A stretch of DNA of 10,005 bases from an uncultured Eubacteriales bacterium (GCA_900545515.1 UQZA01000053.1:1-10005), one strand, 5' to 3'; shown: positions 1 through 6,661, numbered from the stretch's first letter. A program made the numbers and translations. The notes: generated from the sequence alone by a model not told the origin.

Positions 1-61
<61 letters not shown>

Positions 62-225
62 ATCGTATCTTAACTAGTGCCCTCTTCCAGACACTACCTA
101 AAACCTTATTTACTTGAATCATTCGCTTCTAGCTTCTAACTCAAGAATTTTTTCCGTTGGCTGTTTCTTCGCTCTTCGCTCAAAACATTCCTTTTCCTTT
201 GTCCAAGGTGTTTCTTGGTTCACGT

Positions 226-241
226 TATTCAATTTACAAGG
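226..241 (-). promoter_or_regulatory. boxA-like antitermination / processing motif in the rRNA leader
   Basis: On the minus strand the leader carries CCTTGTAAATTGAATA. It matches 13 of 16 bases of the CTTTGAAAACTGAATA element that recurs in rRNA leaders and spacers of low-GC Firmicutes, where it is part of the Nus-dependent antitermination and processing signal. It sits between the proximal rRNA promoter and the 16S 5' end, where such an element belongs. A short inverted repeat (203-208 with 214-218) follows it. The match is by eye, and the functional role is inferred. Confidence 0.35.
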
Positions 242-290
242 TACACGCTGCTCCCTTTCGAGCCCTTTTGCCCTCAAGCGGAGCTTTTCT

Positions 291-319
291 ATACTACCAC
301 ATCCGGCTCGCTTTGTCAA
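291..319 (-). promoter_or_regulatory. rRNA operon proximal promoter (P2)
   Basis: On the minus strand a perfect -35 TTGACA (314-319) is followed by a 17-base spacer and a -10 TAGTAT (291-296, 5 of 6 to consensus). It lies about 230 bases upstream of the 16S 5' end and points towards it. Its arrangement mirrors the second promoter at 393-421, giving the tandem pair typical of rRNA operons. Confidence 0.85.
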
Positions 320-392
320 GAACTTTTTTCGGAATTTCTTCCCCTTCGCCCTTAACCGCTCCCGTCTGCCGCCCCTCTCAAGGCGCCCGTGT

Positions 393-450
393 ATATTACC
401 AGATACTCCCCCCTTTGTCAACCCCCTTTTTTCTGTTTTTTAAATTAAAA
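393..450 (-). promoter_or_regulatory. rRNA operon distal promoter (P1) with A/T-rich UP-like element
   Basis: On the minus strand the -35 is a perfect TTGACA (416-421), the spacer is 17 bases and the -10 is TAATAT (393-398, 5 of 6). Directly upstream, 426-450 is a run of A and T tracts resembling the UP element bound by the RNA polymerase alpha subunits at rRNA promoters. The 61-600 stretch holds no convincing gene; open frames across it lack ribosome sites and are low-complexity. It is the rRNA leader and promoter region. Confidence 0.88.
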
Positions 451-581
451 ATCGGATTGCAGCCCTGTTCCGCATGGCGCCCTGTTTGAATTCGTAAAAT
501 CCGGCGCCCGCAGCAAGGGAGTCTTCCTTCGCTACAGGTCGGTTTTTGCAATTTATTTACAGAATCGTCAGAAAACATGCC

Positions 582-610
582 TTGGCATTGGGAGAAAAAC
601 ATGATATAAT
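582..610 (+). promoter_or_regulatory. Sigma-A promoter for the GH25 lysozyme gene
   Basis: A -35 TTGGCA (582-587), a 17-base spacer and a perfect -10 TATAAT (605-610) read rightwards. The predicted start near 617 gives a leader of about 37 bases before the ATG at 654. It is divergent from the rRNA promoters. Confidence 0.85.
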
Positions 611-653
611 ATAGAAAATTACCTTGTTTTCGGTATTTTCAAAGGAGCATGTT

Positions 654-1484
654 ATGGCAAAACGCCAAATGGATGCGCGGAGCCCCCGGGGCCTGCTGCT
701 GGGGCTTTTGGGGCTGGCCGGAGCCGGCGCTTTGATGATTCTTCTTCTCTTCTTAAAACCGGGGCTTCCTTCTTCCCCCACATCTACTGCAGAGGCAACC
801 CTGCCCCCACCGCCAGAAAACCCATATACGCAGGCCGATTTCTACACGGAGGACGGCTTTGTTCGCTGTTCCGCCGCGCCTGCAAAGACTGGTATTGACG
901 TCTCCTCCCACCAGGAAGAGATCGACTGGGCGGCGGTAGCTGCTTCCGGGGTGGACTATGCCATGATCCGGGTGGGTTATCGGGGTTATGACCAGGGCGG
1001 CCTACACATTGACGCCTACGCCGAAGCCAATCTGCAAGGCGCCCTGGACGCCGGACTTCCGGTGGGAGTCTATTTCTATTCCCAGGCCATCTCCGTGGAA
1101 GAGGCTCGGGAAGAGGCGAACATGCTCCTGGATTTCATCCGGGACTGGGACATCACATATCCCGTGGTGTTTGACTGGGAGTGGGTAGGCGCCGACGCCA
1201 GAACGGCAGAGGTCTCCGGCCGCACCGTCACAGATTGCACCCTGGCCTTCTGTCGGATGGTACAAGAGGCAGGCTACAAGCCCGCCTTTTACTTCAATCA
1301 GGACCTGGCACAAAACACCTTTCGCCTGCGGGAGCTTCAGGAGTTTGATTTCTGGCTGGCCCAATACCAGGACGCGATGACCTTTGCCTATGACGTAGAC
1401 ATGTGGCAATACTCCTGCACGGGGCGGGTTGCCGGTATCACAGGAGATGTGGATTTGAATCTCTGCTTCAAATCCTATGAGTAA
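654..1484 (+). CDS. Membrane-anchored glycoside hydrolase family 25 lysozyme
   Basis: A 276-residue GH25 (N-acetylmuramidase-type) enzyme that would cleave the MurNAc-GlcNAc bond of peptidoglycan outside the membrane. The start at 654 is preferred over 624 because AAAGGAG (641-647) lies 6 bases before it. Residues ~11-36 form an arginine-flanked hydrophobic segment that acts as an uncleaved anchor or signal sequence; a Pro/Ser/Thr-rich linker runs to ~60. The GH25 barrel follows: TGIDVSSHQ (catalytic-side Asp82), the FDWEW strand with Asp174 and Glu176 matching the family's acidic DxE pair, and the C-terminal WQYS (251-254) and GDVDLN (264-269) motifs. The length fits one catalytic domain with no wall-binding repeats, suggesting remodelling of the cell's own wall rather than phage lysis. 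It is probably cotranscribed with the membrane protein 6 bases downstream. All nine isoleucine codons are ATT or ATC, unlike the phage genes at the right. Confidence 0.93.
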   Translation: MAKRQMDARSPRGLLLGLLGLAGAGALMILLLFLKPGLPSSPTSTAEATLPPPPENPYTQADFYTEDGFVRCSAAPAKTGIDVSSHQEEIDWAAVAASGVDYAMIRVGYRGYDQGGLHIDAYAEANLQGALDAGLPVGVYFYSQAISVEEAREEANMLLDFIRDWDITYPVVFDWEWVGADARTAEVSGRTVTDCTLAFCRMVQEAGYKPAFYFNQDLAQNTFRLRELQEFDFWLAQYQDAMTFAYDVDMWQYSCTGRVAGITGDVDLNLCFKSYE

Positions 1485-1490
1485 ACGCCT

Positions 1491-2033
1491 ATGAAAATCA
1501 AAACCATGACTCGTATGGCCCTGTTGTCGGCCATCGCCCTCACCATCTTCTGGGTGGAGGCACAGATTCCCATGCCGATTTCCGTCCCCGGGGTGAAGCT
1601 GGGGCTGGCCAACGTGGTCACCGTCTACGCTGTCTTTTCCCTGGGCGCCTGGGAGGCCGGGGGGATTCTCCTGGTTCGGGTTCTGTTGGGCTCCCTGTTC
1701 ACCGGTCAAATGATGAGCCTGCTGTATTCTGCCGTTGGGGGAGTTCTGGCCCTTCTGACCGCCCTGGGCCTGAAGCGGATTCTGACTGGAACGCAAATCT
1801 GGGTCGCCAGCTGTTTCAGTGCGGTGGCTCACAATCTGGGGCAGATTGCCGTCGCGATTGCCATCACCCGGACTCCGGCGCTCCTGTCTTATCTGCCAGT
1901 CCTTTTGGTATCCGGCCTGCTCACCGGCCTCTTCACCGGACTCGCCGCCCAGGCCTTGCTCCAGCATCTCCATAAGATTGGGAAATCCCAGATTCACGCT
2001 TCAGATTGTGGGGAAGACATGTCAAAAATGTAA
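1491..2033 (+). CDS. Gx transporter family protein (HepS1 / heptaprenyl diphosphate synthase component I-like)
   Basis: A 180-residue, very hydrophobic protein with about five to six membrane helices. The N-terminal EAQIPMPISVPGVKLGLANV stretch is the hallmark of the Gx transporter family (Pfam Hpre_diP_synt_I), which resembles substrate-binding S-components of ECF transporters. The family was named after a heptaprenyl diphosphate synthase subunit, but most members are now regarded as small-molecule transporters of unknown substrate. It starts 6 bases after the lysozyme stop with no clear Shine-Dalgarno, so translation is probably coupled; Met6 (1506) is an alternative start. The last ~18 residues (from GKSQIH) are polar and look like a non-conserved tail. 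In Firmicutes this family often sits near FMN-binding or NusG-domain-II genes, which are absent here. The family call is firm; the substrate is unknown. Confidence 0.85.
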   Translation: MKIKTMTRMALLSAIALTIFWVEAQIPMPISVPGVKLGLANVVTVYAVFSLGAWEAGGILLVRVLLGSLFTGQMMSLLYSAVGGVLALLTALGLKRILTGTQIWVASCFSAVAHNLGQIAVAIAITRTPALLSYLPVLLVSGLLTGLFTGLAAQALLQHLHKIGKSQIHASDCGEDMSKM

Positions 2034-2075
2034 GGAAAATGTAAGCTTCTGTTTATGGAGATCCCCATGCGGATG

Positions 2076-2084
2076 TGGTAAAAT
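2076..2084 (+). promoter_or_regulatory. Extended -10 promoter candidate for the 37-residue ORF
   Basis: TGGTAAAAT is an extended -10 (TGn followed by TAAAAT, 5 of 6). There is no good -35 at 17 bases (TGGAGA at 2056-2061), which extended -10 promoters tolerate. The start near 2091 would give a leader of about 24 bases that begins just before the ribosome site at 2101. Confidence 0.45.
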
Positions 2085-2114
2085 AAAGGCACTTCAAAAA
2101 AGGAGGCATCCCAT

Positions 2115-2228
2115 ATGCCAGTTCACATCCGCCCCAGCCTGACTTCCTCTTGGCTTGCATTATTAGGCGTTTTGGCGGCCATTGCTGCCGTGGTTCTGAT
2201 GGTTCGACAGAAAAAATGCAAAGAATAA
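2115..2228 (+). CDS. 37-residue single-pass small membrane protein, family unknown
   Basis: A short ORF from ATG to TAA encoding 37 residues. Its support is an excellent Shine-Dalgarno (AAGGAGG ending at 2106) 8 bases before the ATG, an extended -10 promoter upstream, and an intrinsic terminator 20 bases after the stop. The protein starts MPVHIRPSLTSS, has one hydrophobic helix (residues ~13-30, WLALLGVLAAIAAVVLMV) and ends RQKKCKE, so the positive inside rule puts the C-terminus in the cytoplasm. I do not recognise a family. It could be a regulator of the neighbouring transporter or lysozyme, a type I toxin-like peptide or a housekeeping small membrane protein; the sequence does not decide. 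Minimum-length filters would miss it. Confidence 0.72.
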   Translation: MPVHIRPSLTSSWLALLGVLAAIAAVVLMVRQKKCKE

Positions 2229-2245
2229 ATCGTCTTTTTATCAAA

Positions 2246-2285
2246 AGGGGTGCGCTGGATCTCTCCGGCGCACCCTGCTTTTTAT
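2246..2285 (+). terminator. Bidirectional intrinsic terminator between convergent genes
   Basis: GGGTGCGC (2248-2255) pairs perfectly with GCGCACCC (2268-2275), and GG/CC extends the stem inwards around an ATCTCT loop. TGCTTTTT follows on the plus strand. On the minus strand the same hairpin is followed by TTTTGA, so it can also end the XRE regulator transcript. The plus-strand T-run overlaps the regulator's stop codon. Confidence 0.9.
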
Positions 2286-3325
2286 TGTTCCCTGACCATA
2301 CGCTCCCGCAGGCGCTGAATTTCCCGGCGGTGCAGGTCCACAGCTTCCCCTTCGGTGATGTTCCACTCTTCCTGGCAGATCGTCACGCAGCGCTCCCGCA
2401 TGGCGATGGCCCTGGCATAATTGCCCTGAATTTCAGAAATCTGGGCCATGGCCTCCGGCATGTCACAGAACCGGGGCTTTGGCTGCATCTCCAACGCCTT
2501 CTCATAGCATGCGGTCGCTTCGTCATAACGGGCCAGCTTTGCCAGGGAATCCGCCCTACAAAACCAGGCCATCCAGGACTCCGGCTCTTTGTCCGTCATA
2601 CTTTTCCAGCAATCCAAGGCCCGGGGCAGATTTCCCTCCTCCTTGGCAATCAAACCGTCATAGAGGTCATAGTGATAGGTGCGCTCCAAGCGGCCCATGG
2701 CCTCCAGGGCATCCCGAGCTTCTGCCGTGCGTCCGTCCTCCAGGAGCAAATCCATAAGCCACAGATAATTGGACCGGGAATCCGGATGTTGGCGTACAAA
2801 TTCCTGGTAAAATGCAATGAGCTGCCAGCGATTTGCCACATTCCAATCCGGCATGGGACATTCGGCAGCCTCCAGATTGGCCTTGTGCGCCTCCTTCTCG
2901 TTGGGATTGAGCAGGAGGGCCTCCCGGGCAATGGGTGTGGCCAGTTCCCGGTATTCCCCGGCCCGCTTGTTATAGAGCCGGGCCAGGAGCAAAGTCGCCT
3001 CCGCCTTGGTATCGGGGAGCGTGATCTTGTCCTTCAGATACTGCTCTATATTCTCAAACTCATGTGCCGGCAGATACCGTACATCCTCCAGCATGTTGTC
3101 GATGCGGTCCATCCGGGTGCGGTCTGTCATGGAAAACAGCTCATCAATGGTGACTCCCAGTTGCACCGAAAGCTCTGGCAACAGTTGAATATCCGGCATG
3201 GTGGCGCCGCTTTCCCATTTTGAAACTGCCTGGGCGGAAAGTCTTAGTGGTTTTCCCAGCTGTTCCTGCGTCATGCCCCGGGCCAGGCGCAGTTGCTTAA
3301 TTTTTGCTCCAATTTCCAGATTCAT
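2282..3325 (-). CDS. XRE-family transcriptional regulator with C-terminal TPR-like repeats
   Basis: A 347-residue cytoplasmic DNA-binding protein. Residues ~4-64 form an HTH_3/XRE domain (IGAKIKQLRLARGMTQEQL, recognition helix SAQAVSKWESG, then LGVTIDELF). The remainder is helical and TPR-like; the clearest repeat is ~251-284 (WFCRADSLAKLARYDEATACYEKALEMQPK) and a weaker one covers ~300-335. This plan is shared with peptide-sensing RRNPP-type and related regulators of Firmicutes, but also with many orphan XRE proteins, so a peptide ligand is only possible. The start has AGGAGG 9 bases upstream and a strong promoter at 3357-3385. It is the last gene of the minus-strand block, downstream of the NhaC-type transporter but separated from it by a terminator. 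Its target is unknown. Confidence 0.88.
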   Translation of the reverse strand: MNLEIGAKIKQLRLARGMTQEQLGKPLRLSAQAVSKWESGATMPDIQLLPELSVQLGVTIDELFSMTDRTRMDRIDNMLEDVRYLPAHEFENIEQYLKDKITLPDTKAEATLLLARLYNKRAGEYRELATPIAREALLLNPNEKEAHKANLEAAECPMPDWNVANRWQLIAFYQEFVRQHPDSRSNYLWLMDLLLEDGRTAEARDALEAMGRLERTYHYDLYDGLIAKEEGNLPRALDCWKSMTDKEPESWMAWFCRADSLAKLARYDEATACYEKALEMQPKPRFCDMPEAMAQISEIQGNYARAIAMRERCVTICQEEWNITEGEAVDLHRREIQRLRERMVREQ

Positions 3326-3356
3326 GGCTTAGAGCCTCCTTTTCTTTGATGTTTCC

Positions 3357-3385
3357 ATTGTAGCATGGAACCCGGTTACTTCCAA
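3357..3385 (-). promoter_or_regulatory. Promoter of the XRE regulator
   Basis: On the minus strand: -35 TTGGAA (3380-3385), 17-base spacer, -10 TACAAT (3357-3362) with an upstream TGC that makes it an extended -10. It lies about 32 bases before the start codon. Positions 3326-3432 hold no gene. Confidence 0.82.
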
Positions 3386-3432
3386 TCATCGGTCTGTTGC
3401 ACGTTGTTGCCTTTCAGTTGAACTTCTCCGTT

Positions 3433-3481
3433 AAAAAACAGCAGCGCCCCGCAGAAATCTCTGCATTGGGACACCGCTGCT
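3433..3481 (-). terminator. Intrinsic terminator of the NhaC-family gene
   Basis: On the minus strand AGCAGCG (3481-3475) pairs with CGCTGCT (3446-3440). Nested inside are CCC/GGG and a GCAGA/TCTGC hairpin. A run of six T (3438-3433) follows, after one G. The hairpin begins 42 bases after the transporter stop and insulates the regulator gene. It competes with the inverted repeat at 3464-3503. Confidence 0.78.
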
Positions 3482-3503
3482 TTCCGATCCCTTTGTCCCA
3501 ATG
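3464..3503 (-). repeat. Perfect 10-bp inverted repeat overlapping the NhaC terminator
   Basis: CATTGGGACA and TGTCCCAATG form a perfect 10-bp stem with a 20-base loop, in the 3' untranslated region of the transporter gene. The loop contains the 5' arm (AGCAGCG) of the terminator and one arm lies inside the terminator's stem. The two folds therefore cannot both form fully. Pairing is seen directly; any regulatory switch is inference. Confidence 0.6.
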
Positions 3504-3523
3504 AGCCTGGAACAAGGGGAAGT

Positions 3524-5029
3524 TTATACAGGACTTGCCGTTTCCTTTTTCAGGCGGACCCGCTTTTTGTCGGGAAGTCCAAACATGGGGACAAACCGGT
3601 CCAATCCTGTAAAGGACAAAATGATGATAGAGCCAATTACGATAAAGCTCATGTAGTTCTTGGATATGATATCCATAGCCGTAAATTCGTGCAGAGGGTA
3701 TACAGACGAAGCGATTTTCGCAAAGAACACCGGGAAACAGTGCCAAGGAATCAGCTCGGAACCGTAAATACCCATGGAAGAGGTGAGGGTAGCCAGCCGC
3801 ACCCGCAAGGCATACGCTGCCTTTTCATCTTCGCACTCCACATTTTTCTCCACCACATCCCGAATAATGGGGGAGATGGTCACCACCTGCGCCGCCTCAT
3901 CTGCCAGGGCGGCGTTACCCACCAGACACAGTATACCACACCATCCCATGAGCTGCTGGACATTTTTGGAAATCTTGACAAAGAATTTGGCCAGGGGGTC
4001 AAAGGTATTCATGCTATTCATAATCCCGCCAAAGACAGACACCCACAGCATCATAATCACCACAGAGCCGCCTGCATCCTGGAAGCCAGCCAGGACCTGA
4101 TTGTTCAGCCACTCCGGGAAGGTGGTCGTCCCGGCGATCAATCCCAGTAGCATGGCGGAAATCATACCGGAACCCAAACAAATCAGGGTATTCAGCCCCA
4201 TGAAGGAGAGCACAATCACCAGAATCATGGGAATGATCATGTAATATGGTACGCCGTGTTCAATTTGCGACAGCAGCTCCAACGCCACGGGCCGCTCTTC
4301 TGCCAGCGCTGCATATGCCTCCCCAGGGATTTTGGAAATGGCCTCAGCCACGTCCCCCTGGACATTGGGCAGATGGAGGCTGCACAGAAAAATCACCACC
4401 GCTGCAAGGACAAGGCAGCCGCAGGACCAGACGCTCTGATGCTTCACCCGGTCGATAATCCGGACATCCTGCATCCCGCAGCTGAGCACCGTCACATCGG
4501 AAATCATGCCAATGTTATCCCCAAAGCAGGAACCACCGGCAATGGCGCAGACCGTTAACATAGGGTCACCGCCCACCAGCTCGCTGAGCCACAGAAAAAT
4601 CGGGGCGCAGGCCGCAAAGGTTCCCCAGGAGGTCCCGGTAGCCACCGAAAGCAGACTGGTTACCACCAGAGAGATGACTGCCACCGTCCGGCCTGTAACA
4701 CCCAGCTTCAGCGCCAGGTTGATGAGAGATGCGCCTACACCAGTGGCAATGAAGCTCTCCGCCACCGCATAGGCAAACATCAGGATGAAAAATACGCCAA
4801 TGATGCTCCGCGCCGATTTTAAGCCCTGCTCAAAGGCGCCGTCGAAATTCCCGCGATAGATAAAAATGTACACCAAAATCGCCACAAATGTGGCAATTGG
4901 CGCAGCCAGGAGCAGCTCCAGTTTAAATACAATGACCAGTGCCGCAAACACAACCAGCGGTAAAAATTTCAAAGCTGAGATCCAACCGCCGGTGCGTGGA
5001 CTCTCTTTTTTTCCCTGTTTCGTCTCCAT
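3524..5029 (-). CDS. NhaC-family transporter (Na+/H+ antiporter-like, possibly an amino acid transporter)
   Basis: A 501-residue inner-membrane protein with about 11-12 hydrophobic helices. The start METKQGKKE at 5029 is chosen because GGGGGAG lies 5 bases before it; the frame stays open to 5059 but has no ribosome site there. Family signatures are ATGTSWGT (~130-137), the glycine-rich GGSCFGDNIGMISDVTVLS (~166-183), and a symmetrical second half with GNAALADEAAQVVTISP. NhaC-superfamily proteins include sodium/proton antiporters, malate-lactate exchangers and amino acid carriers (lysine, tyrosine, methionine or histidine types in Firmicutes). The next gene upstream on the strand is an ornithine cyclodeaminase-like enzyme, so a basic amino acid, ornithine or proline is a plausible substrate; this is inference from context. 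It has its own candidate promoter/operator and a terminator. Confidence 0.86.
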   Translation of the reverse strand: METKQGKKESPRTGGWISALKFLPLVVFAALVIVFKLELLLAAPIATFVAILVYIFIYRGNFDGAFEQGLKSARSIIGVFFILMFAYAVAESFIATGVGASLINLALKLGVTGRTVAVISLVVTSLLSVATGTSWGTFAACAPIFLWLSELVGGDPMLTVCAIAGGSCFGDNIGMISDVTVLSCGMQDVRIIDRVKHQSVWSCGCLVLAAVVIFLCSLHLPNVQGDVAEAISKIPGEAYAALAEERPVALELLSQIEHGVPYYMIIPMILVIVLSFMGLNTLICLGSGMISAMLLGLIAGTTTFPEWLNNQVLAGFQDAGGSVVIMMLWVSVFGGIMNSMNTFDPLAKFFVKISKNVQQLMGWCGILCLVGNAALADEAAQVVTISPIIRDVVEKNVECEDEKAAYALRVRLATLTSSMGIYGSELIPWHCFPVFFAKIASSVYPLHEFTAMDIISKNYMSFIVIGSIIILSFTGLDRFVPMFGLPDKKRVRLKKETASPV

Positions 5030-5046
5030 GTAATCTCCCCCGCCCC

Positions 5047-5077
5047 ATATTTGAGGCACTCAAATTTCAAAAGTAAA
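5047..5077 (-). promoter_or_regulatory. Candidate promoter overlapped by a palindromic operator, upstream of the NhaC gene
   Basis: On the minus strand a weak promoter reads TTTACT (5072-5077), 17 bases, TCAAAT (5049-5054). Across its spacer and -10 lies TTTGAG-GCA-CTCAAA (5050-5064), a perfect palindrome that extends to 8 of 9 matching arm positions over 5047-5067. That is the layout of a repressor site. The leader would be only about 13 bases long. The palindrome is certain; the promoter and operator roles are inferred. Confidence 0.4.
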
Positions 5078-5195
5078 AACAGTGGCGGAGTGTCATGCCA
5101 GGTTTTCTTTCGTAGGAACAAACGCTGGTTGCCGGGGGATGGACATGGGGAAAGATCAGCGCTCCTACTGGCAGATGCTCCACCAAAATGCGCCA

Positions 5196-5219
5196 GGAAA
5201 TGGGCCTAAGCCCATCTCC
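5196..5219 (-). terminator. Hairpin after the ornithine cyclodeaminase gene, weak terminator
   Basis: As minus-strand RNA, GGAGAUGGGC pairs with GCCCAUUUCC around a UUAG loop: 10 pairs with one G-U wobble. The wobble would be a mismatch on the plus strand, so the structure belongs to the minus-strand transcript. Only a short TTTT follows at some distance, so it may terminate partially or protect the 3' end. The 5030-5242 stretch holds no gene. Confidence 0.5.
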
Positions 5220-5242
5220 CGGCTGCATGTTCCGGTCTTCTC

Positions 5243-6331
5243 TTACAGACCCAGGCCCTTGCTCAGATTGACCACAAAGTCCTGCACGTTGGTCACAATG
5301 CCCTTGGCAGACAGGCTGCCCCGATCGGCCAGCTTGTTGACCACAAATTCGGCGATGTCTACGCAGTAGAAATAAATCTGCCGCACGGTGCCGTCGGGCA
5401 TAACCCGGAAGGAGGGGGTCATATTACCAGTGGCAATGGTATGAAGCATGGTAGCCATGCAGATGACGGTGGTTGCATCCCGCACCTGGTTGCGCATGGC
5501 GTCCTGAGCCTTATATACGTCGGCAAACACAGGGGGCAGGGGACCGTCATCCCGGATGGAGCCGCCCAGAACATAGGGGATGTGGTTCTTCTCCAGGCTG
5601 TAGATGATGCCATTGTCGATTTTCTCTTCTTCAATGAACTTCGCGATGGAACCATGATACCGGACCCGGTTCAGCAGGTCCAGGTGGTTGTAGTGGCCGT
5701 TGGGCTGATTCTGGGTGGTGTAAATGTTCTGGCCCAGGGCAGTATGTAGGTAAGCGCCCTCCAGGTCATGGGTGGCCAAGGCGTTGCCAGCCAGCATGGC
5801 GTGGACATAGCCGTTGTTCACCAGCTTCTCAAAGGCGTTCCGGGCATCGTAGTCAAAGGCAAACGCAGGCCCCATAACCCAGACGATTTTGCCATGGTCC
5901 CGGTCGTGACGTAGGAGATCATAAATTTCATCGTAATCCTTGGAGAATGCCGTCTCCCGGGACCGGTTCTGCCGGAAGGCGAACACATCCTGCTGGGCGG
6001 CGCTCTCCTGGAAGCCGTCGGGGTAGACGTAAATGCCATCCTCGCAGTTTTCCGTCCGGCCTGTGAAGACCAGGTCGCCGGCCTTCAGAATCCGGAACTC
6101 CCGGACGTAAATCACGCCGTTTTCATAGACCGGCACACAGTCCATCCGGCTCTCCTTGGCCATGATCCACTGACCATCCACCTTAAAATACTCCGGGAAG
6201 ATGCTCATGGCATGGTAATGCTCCGGCGCTACGCCGTCCTTGGGGCAGGGGACCAGGACCGCATTGGGGGCATTTTGAAATTTCTCCTGGGTGAAGTCCG
6301 GGGGAGTGAAGGGACGCAGGGAAAAGCTCAT
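5243..6331 (-). CDS. LOR/SDH-domain (TIGR00300-type) protein, probable ornithine cyclodeaminase
   Basis: A 362-residue cytoplasmic protein of the family with an N-terminal LOR/SDH domain and a C-terminal nucleotide-binding domain. Archaeal members, and the C-terminal half of cyanobacterial AgrE/ArgZ, convert ornithine to proline and ammonia with bound NAD. Visible signatures are LAGNALATHDLEGA (~180-193), GGSIRDDGPLPP (~256-267), ATMLHTIATGNM (~293-304) and YCVDIAEFVVNKLADRG (~322-338). The start MSFSLRPF is chosen because AAAGGAG lies 8 bases before it; upstream in-frame codons (to 6397) lie in the promoter. The protein lacks the N-terminal arginine dihydrolase domain of AgrE, so it would use free ornithine. 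The downstream NhaC-family transporter may supply or remove a related amino acid. Family assignment is firm; exact activity is inferred from homologues. Confidence 0.85.
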   Translation of the reverse strand: MSFSLRPFTPPDFTQEKFQNAPNAVLVPCPKDGVAPEHYHAMSIFPEYFKVDGQWIMAKESRMDCVPVYENGVIYVREFRILKAGDLVFTGRTENCEDGIYVYPDGFQESAAQQDVFAFRQNRSRETAFSKDYDEIYDLLRHDRDHGKIVWVMGPAFAFDYDARNAFEKLVNNGYVHAMLAGNALATHDLEGAYLHTALGQNIYTTQNQPNGHYNHLDLLNRVRYHGSIAKFIEEEKIDNGIIYSLEKNHIPYVLGGSIRDDGPLPPVFADVYKAQDAMRNQVRDATTVICMATMLHTIATGNMTPSFRVMPDGTVRQIYFYCVDIAEFVVNKLADRGSLSAKGIVTNVQDFVVNLSKGLGL

Positions 6332-6387
6332 GACAACCGCTCCTTTACTTGTTTGATGTGTGGTTTGGAAATGCATATTTTTCCTGT

Positions 6388-6416
6388 ATTTTATCATATG
6401 TGCGGGTCTTTGTAAA
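6388..6416 (-). promoter_or_regulatory. Promoter of the ornithine cyclodeaminase-like gene
   Basis: On the minus strand: -35 TTTACA (6411-6416, 5 of 6), 17-base spacer, -10 TAAAAT (6388-6393, 5 of 6). The start near 6381 gives a leader of about 50 bases to the ATG at 6331. Confidence 0.82.
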
Positions 6417-6539
6417 CACCGAACTACAAAAACAACGGGGCCACAGGTCTACTTTTTTCAGGGCGCCGCCAATTGTATTCCAACCAAATGGAGACCCTCT
6501 GCCTCCTCTTAGTACCTTTCCTAGTGGGAATCGGCACTC

Positions 6540-6597
6540 TGCGCGAACCTCGTCTCCATGGCTGCAACCTGCATGGCTGTTTGCAAAGGTTCGCGCA
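6540..6597. repeat. Long inverted repeat in a gene-free stretch
   Basis: TGCGCGAACCT (6540-6550) and AGGTTCGCGCA (6587-6597) are perfect 11-bp arms. Inside, TGCAA (6563-6567) pairs with TTGCA (6581-6585), and CATGGCTG occurs twice (6557-6564 and 6572-6579). No adjacent T-run follows, so it is not a standard terminator. The surrounding 6417-6700 stretch holds no gene I can support. It could be a structured RNA, a protein-binding site or the remains of a mobile element end. Confidence 0.5.
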
Positions 6598-6632
6598 AGA
6601 AAATCAGGGGAATTTTTATTTCCAGCTGCCAC

Positions 6633-6661
6633 TTGCCGGTTGCAGTGGAGTGTGATATAGT
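6633..6661 (+). promoter_or_regulatory. Candidate sigma-A promoter reading into the CRISPR-like repeat
   Basis: TTGCCG (6633-6638, 4 of 6), a 17-base spacer and TATAGT (6656-6661, 5 of 6) read rightwards. Transcription would begin near 6668, about 50 bases before the CRISPR-like repeat at 6718. This spacing fits a CRISPR leader promoter, but it could equally drive the phage genes. Confidence 0.45.

Noticed and set aside
491..548. Plus-strand hairpin followed by TTTTT (near 509-547), as a terminator
   Set aside because: The stem is imperfect with a bulge, the T-run is about 10 bases away, and no gene on the plus strand precedes it.
114..602. Several open frames of 68-110 residues on both strands
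   Set aside because: They lie in the rRNA leader, overlap each other and the two rRNA promoters, lack ribosome sites, and encode low-complexity sequence.
1002..1997. 331-residue open frame on the minus strand
   Set aside because: It is antisense to the lysozyme and transporter genes, has biased Gly/Gln composition and no ribosome site. It is a shadow of GC-rich coding DNA.
2150..3223. 357-residue open frame on the plus strand
   Set aside because: It crosses the small ORF and the terminator and is antisense to the XRE regulator, whose start, promoter and domains are clear.
3440..3503. T-box riboswitch
   Set aside because: The TGTCCC near the hairpins recalls part of a T-box, but the conserved AGGGTGGNACCGCG element is missing and no gene start follows at the usual distance.
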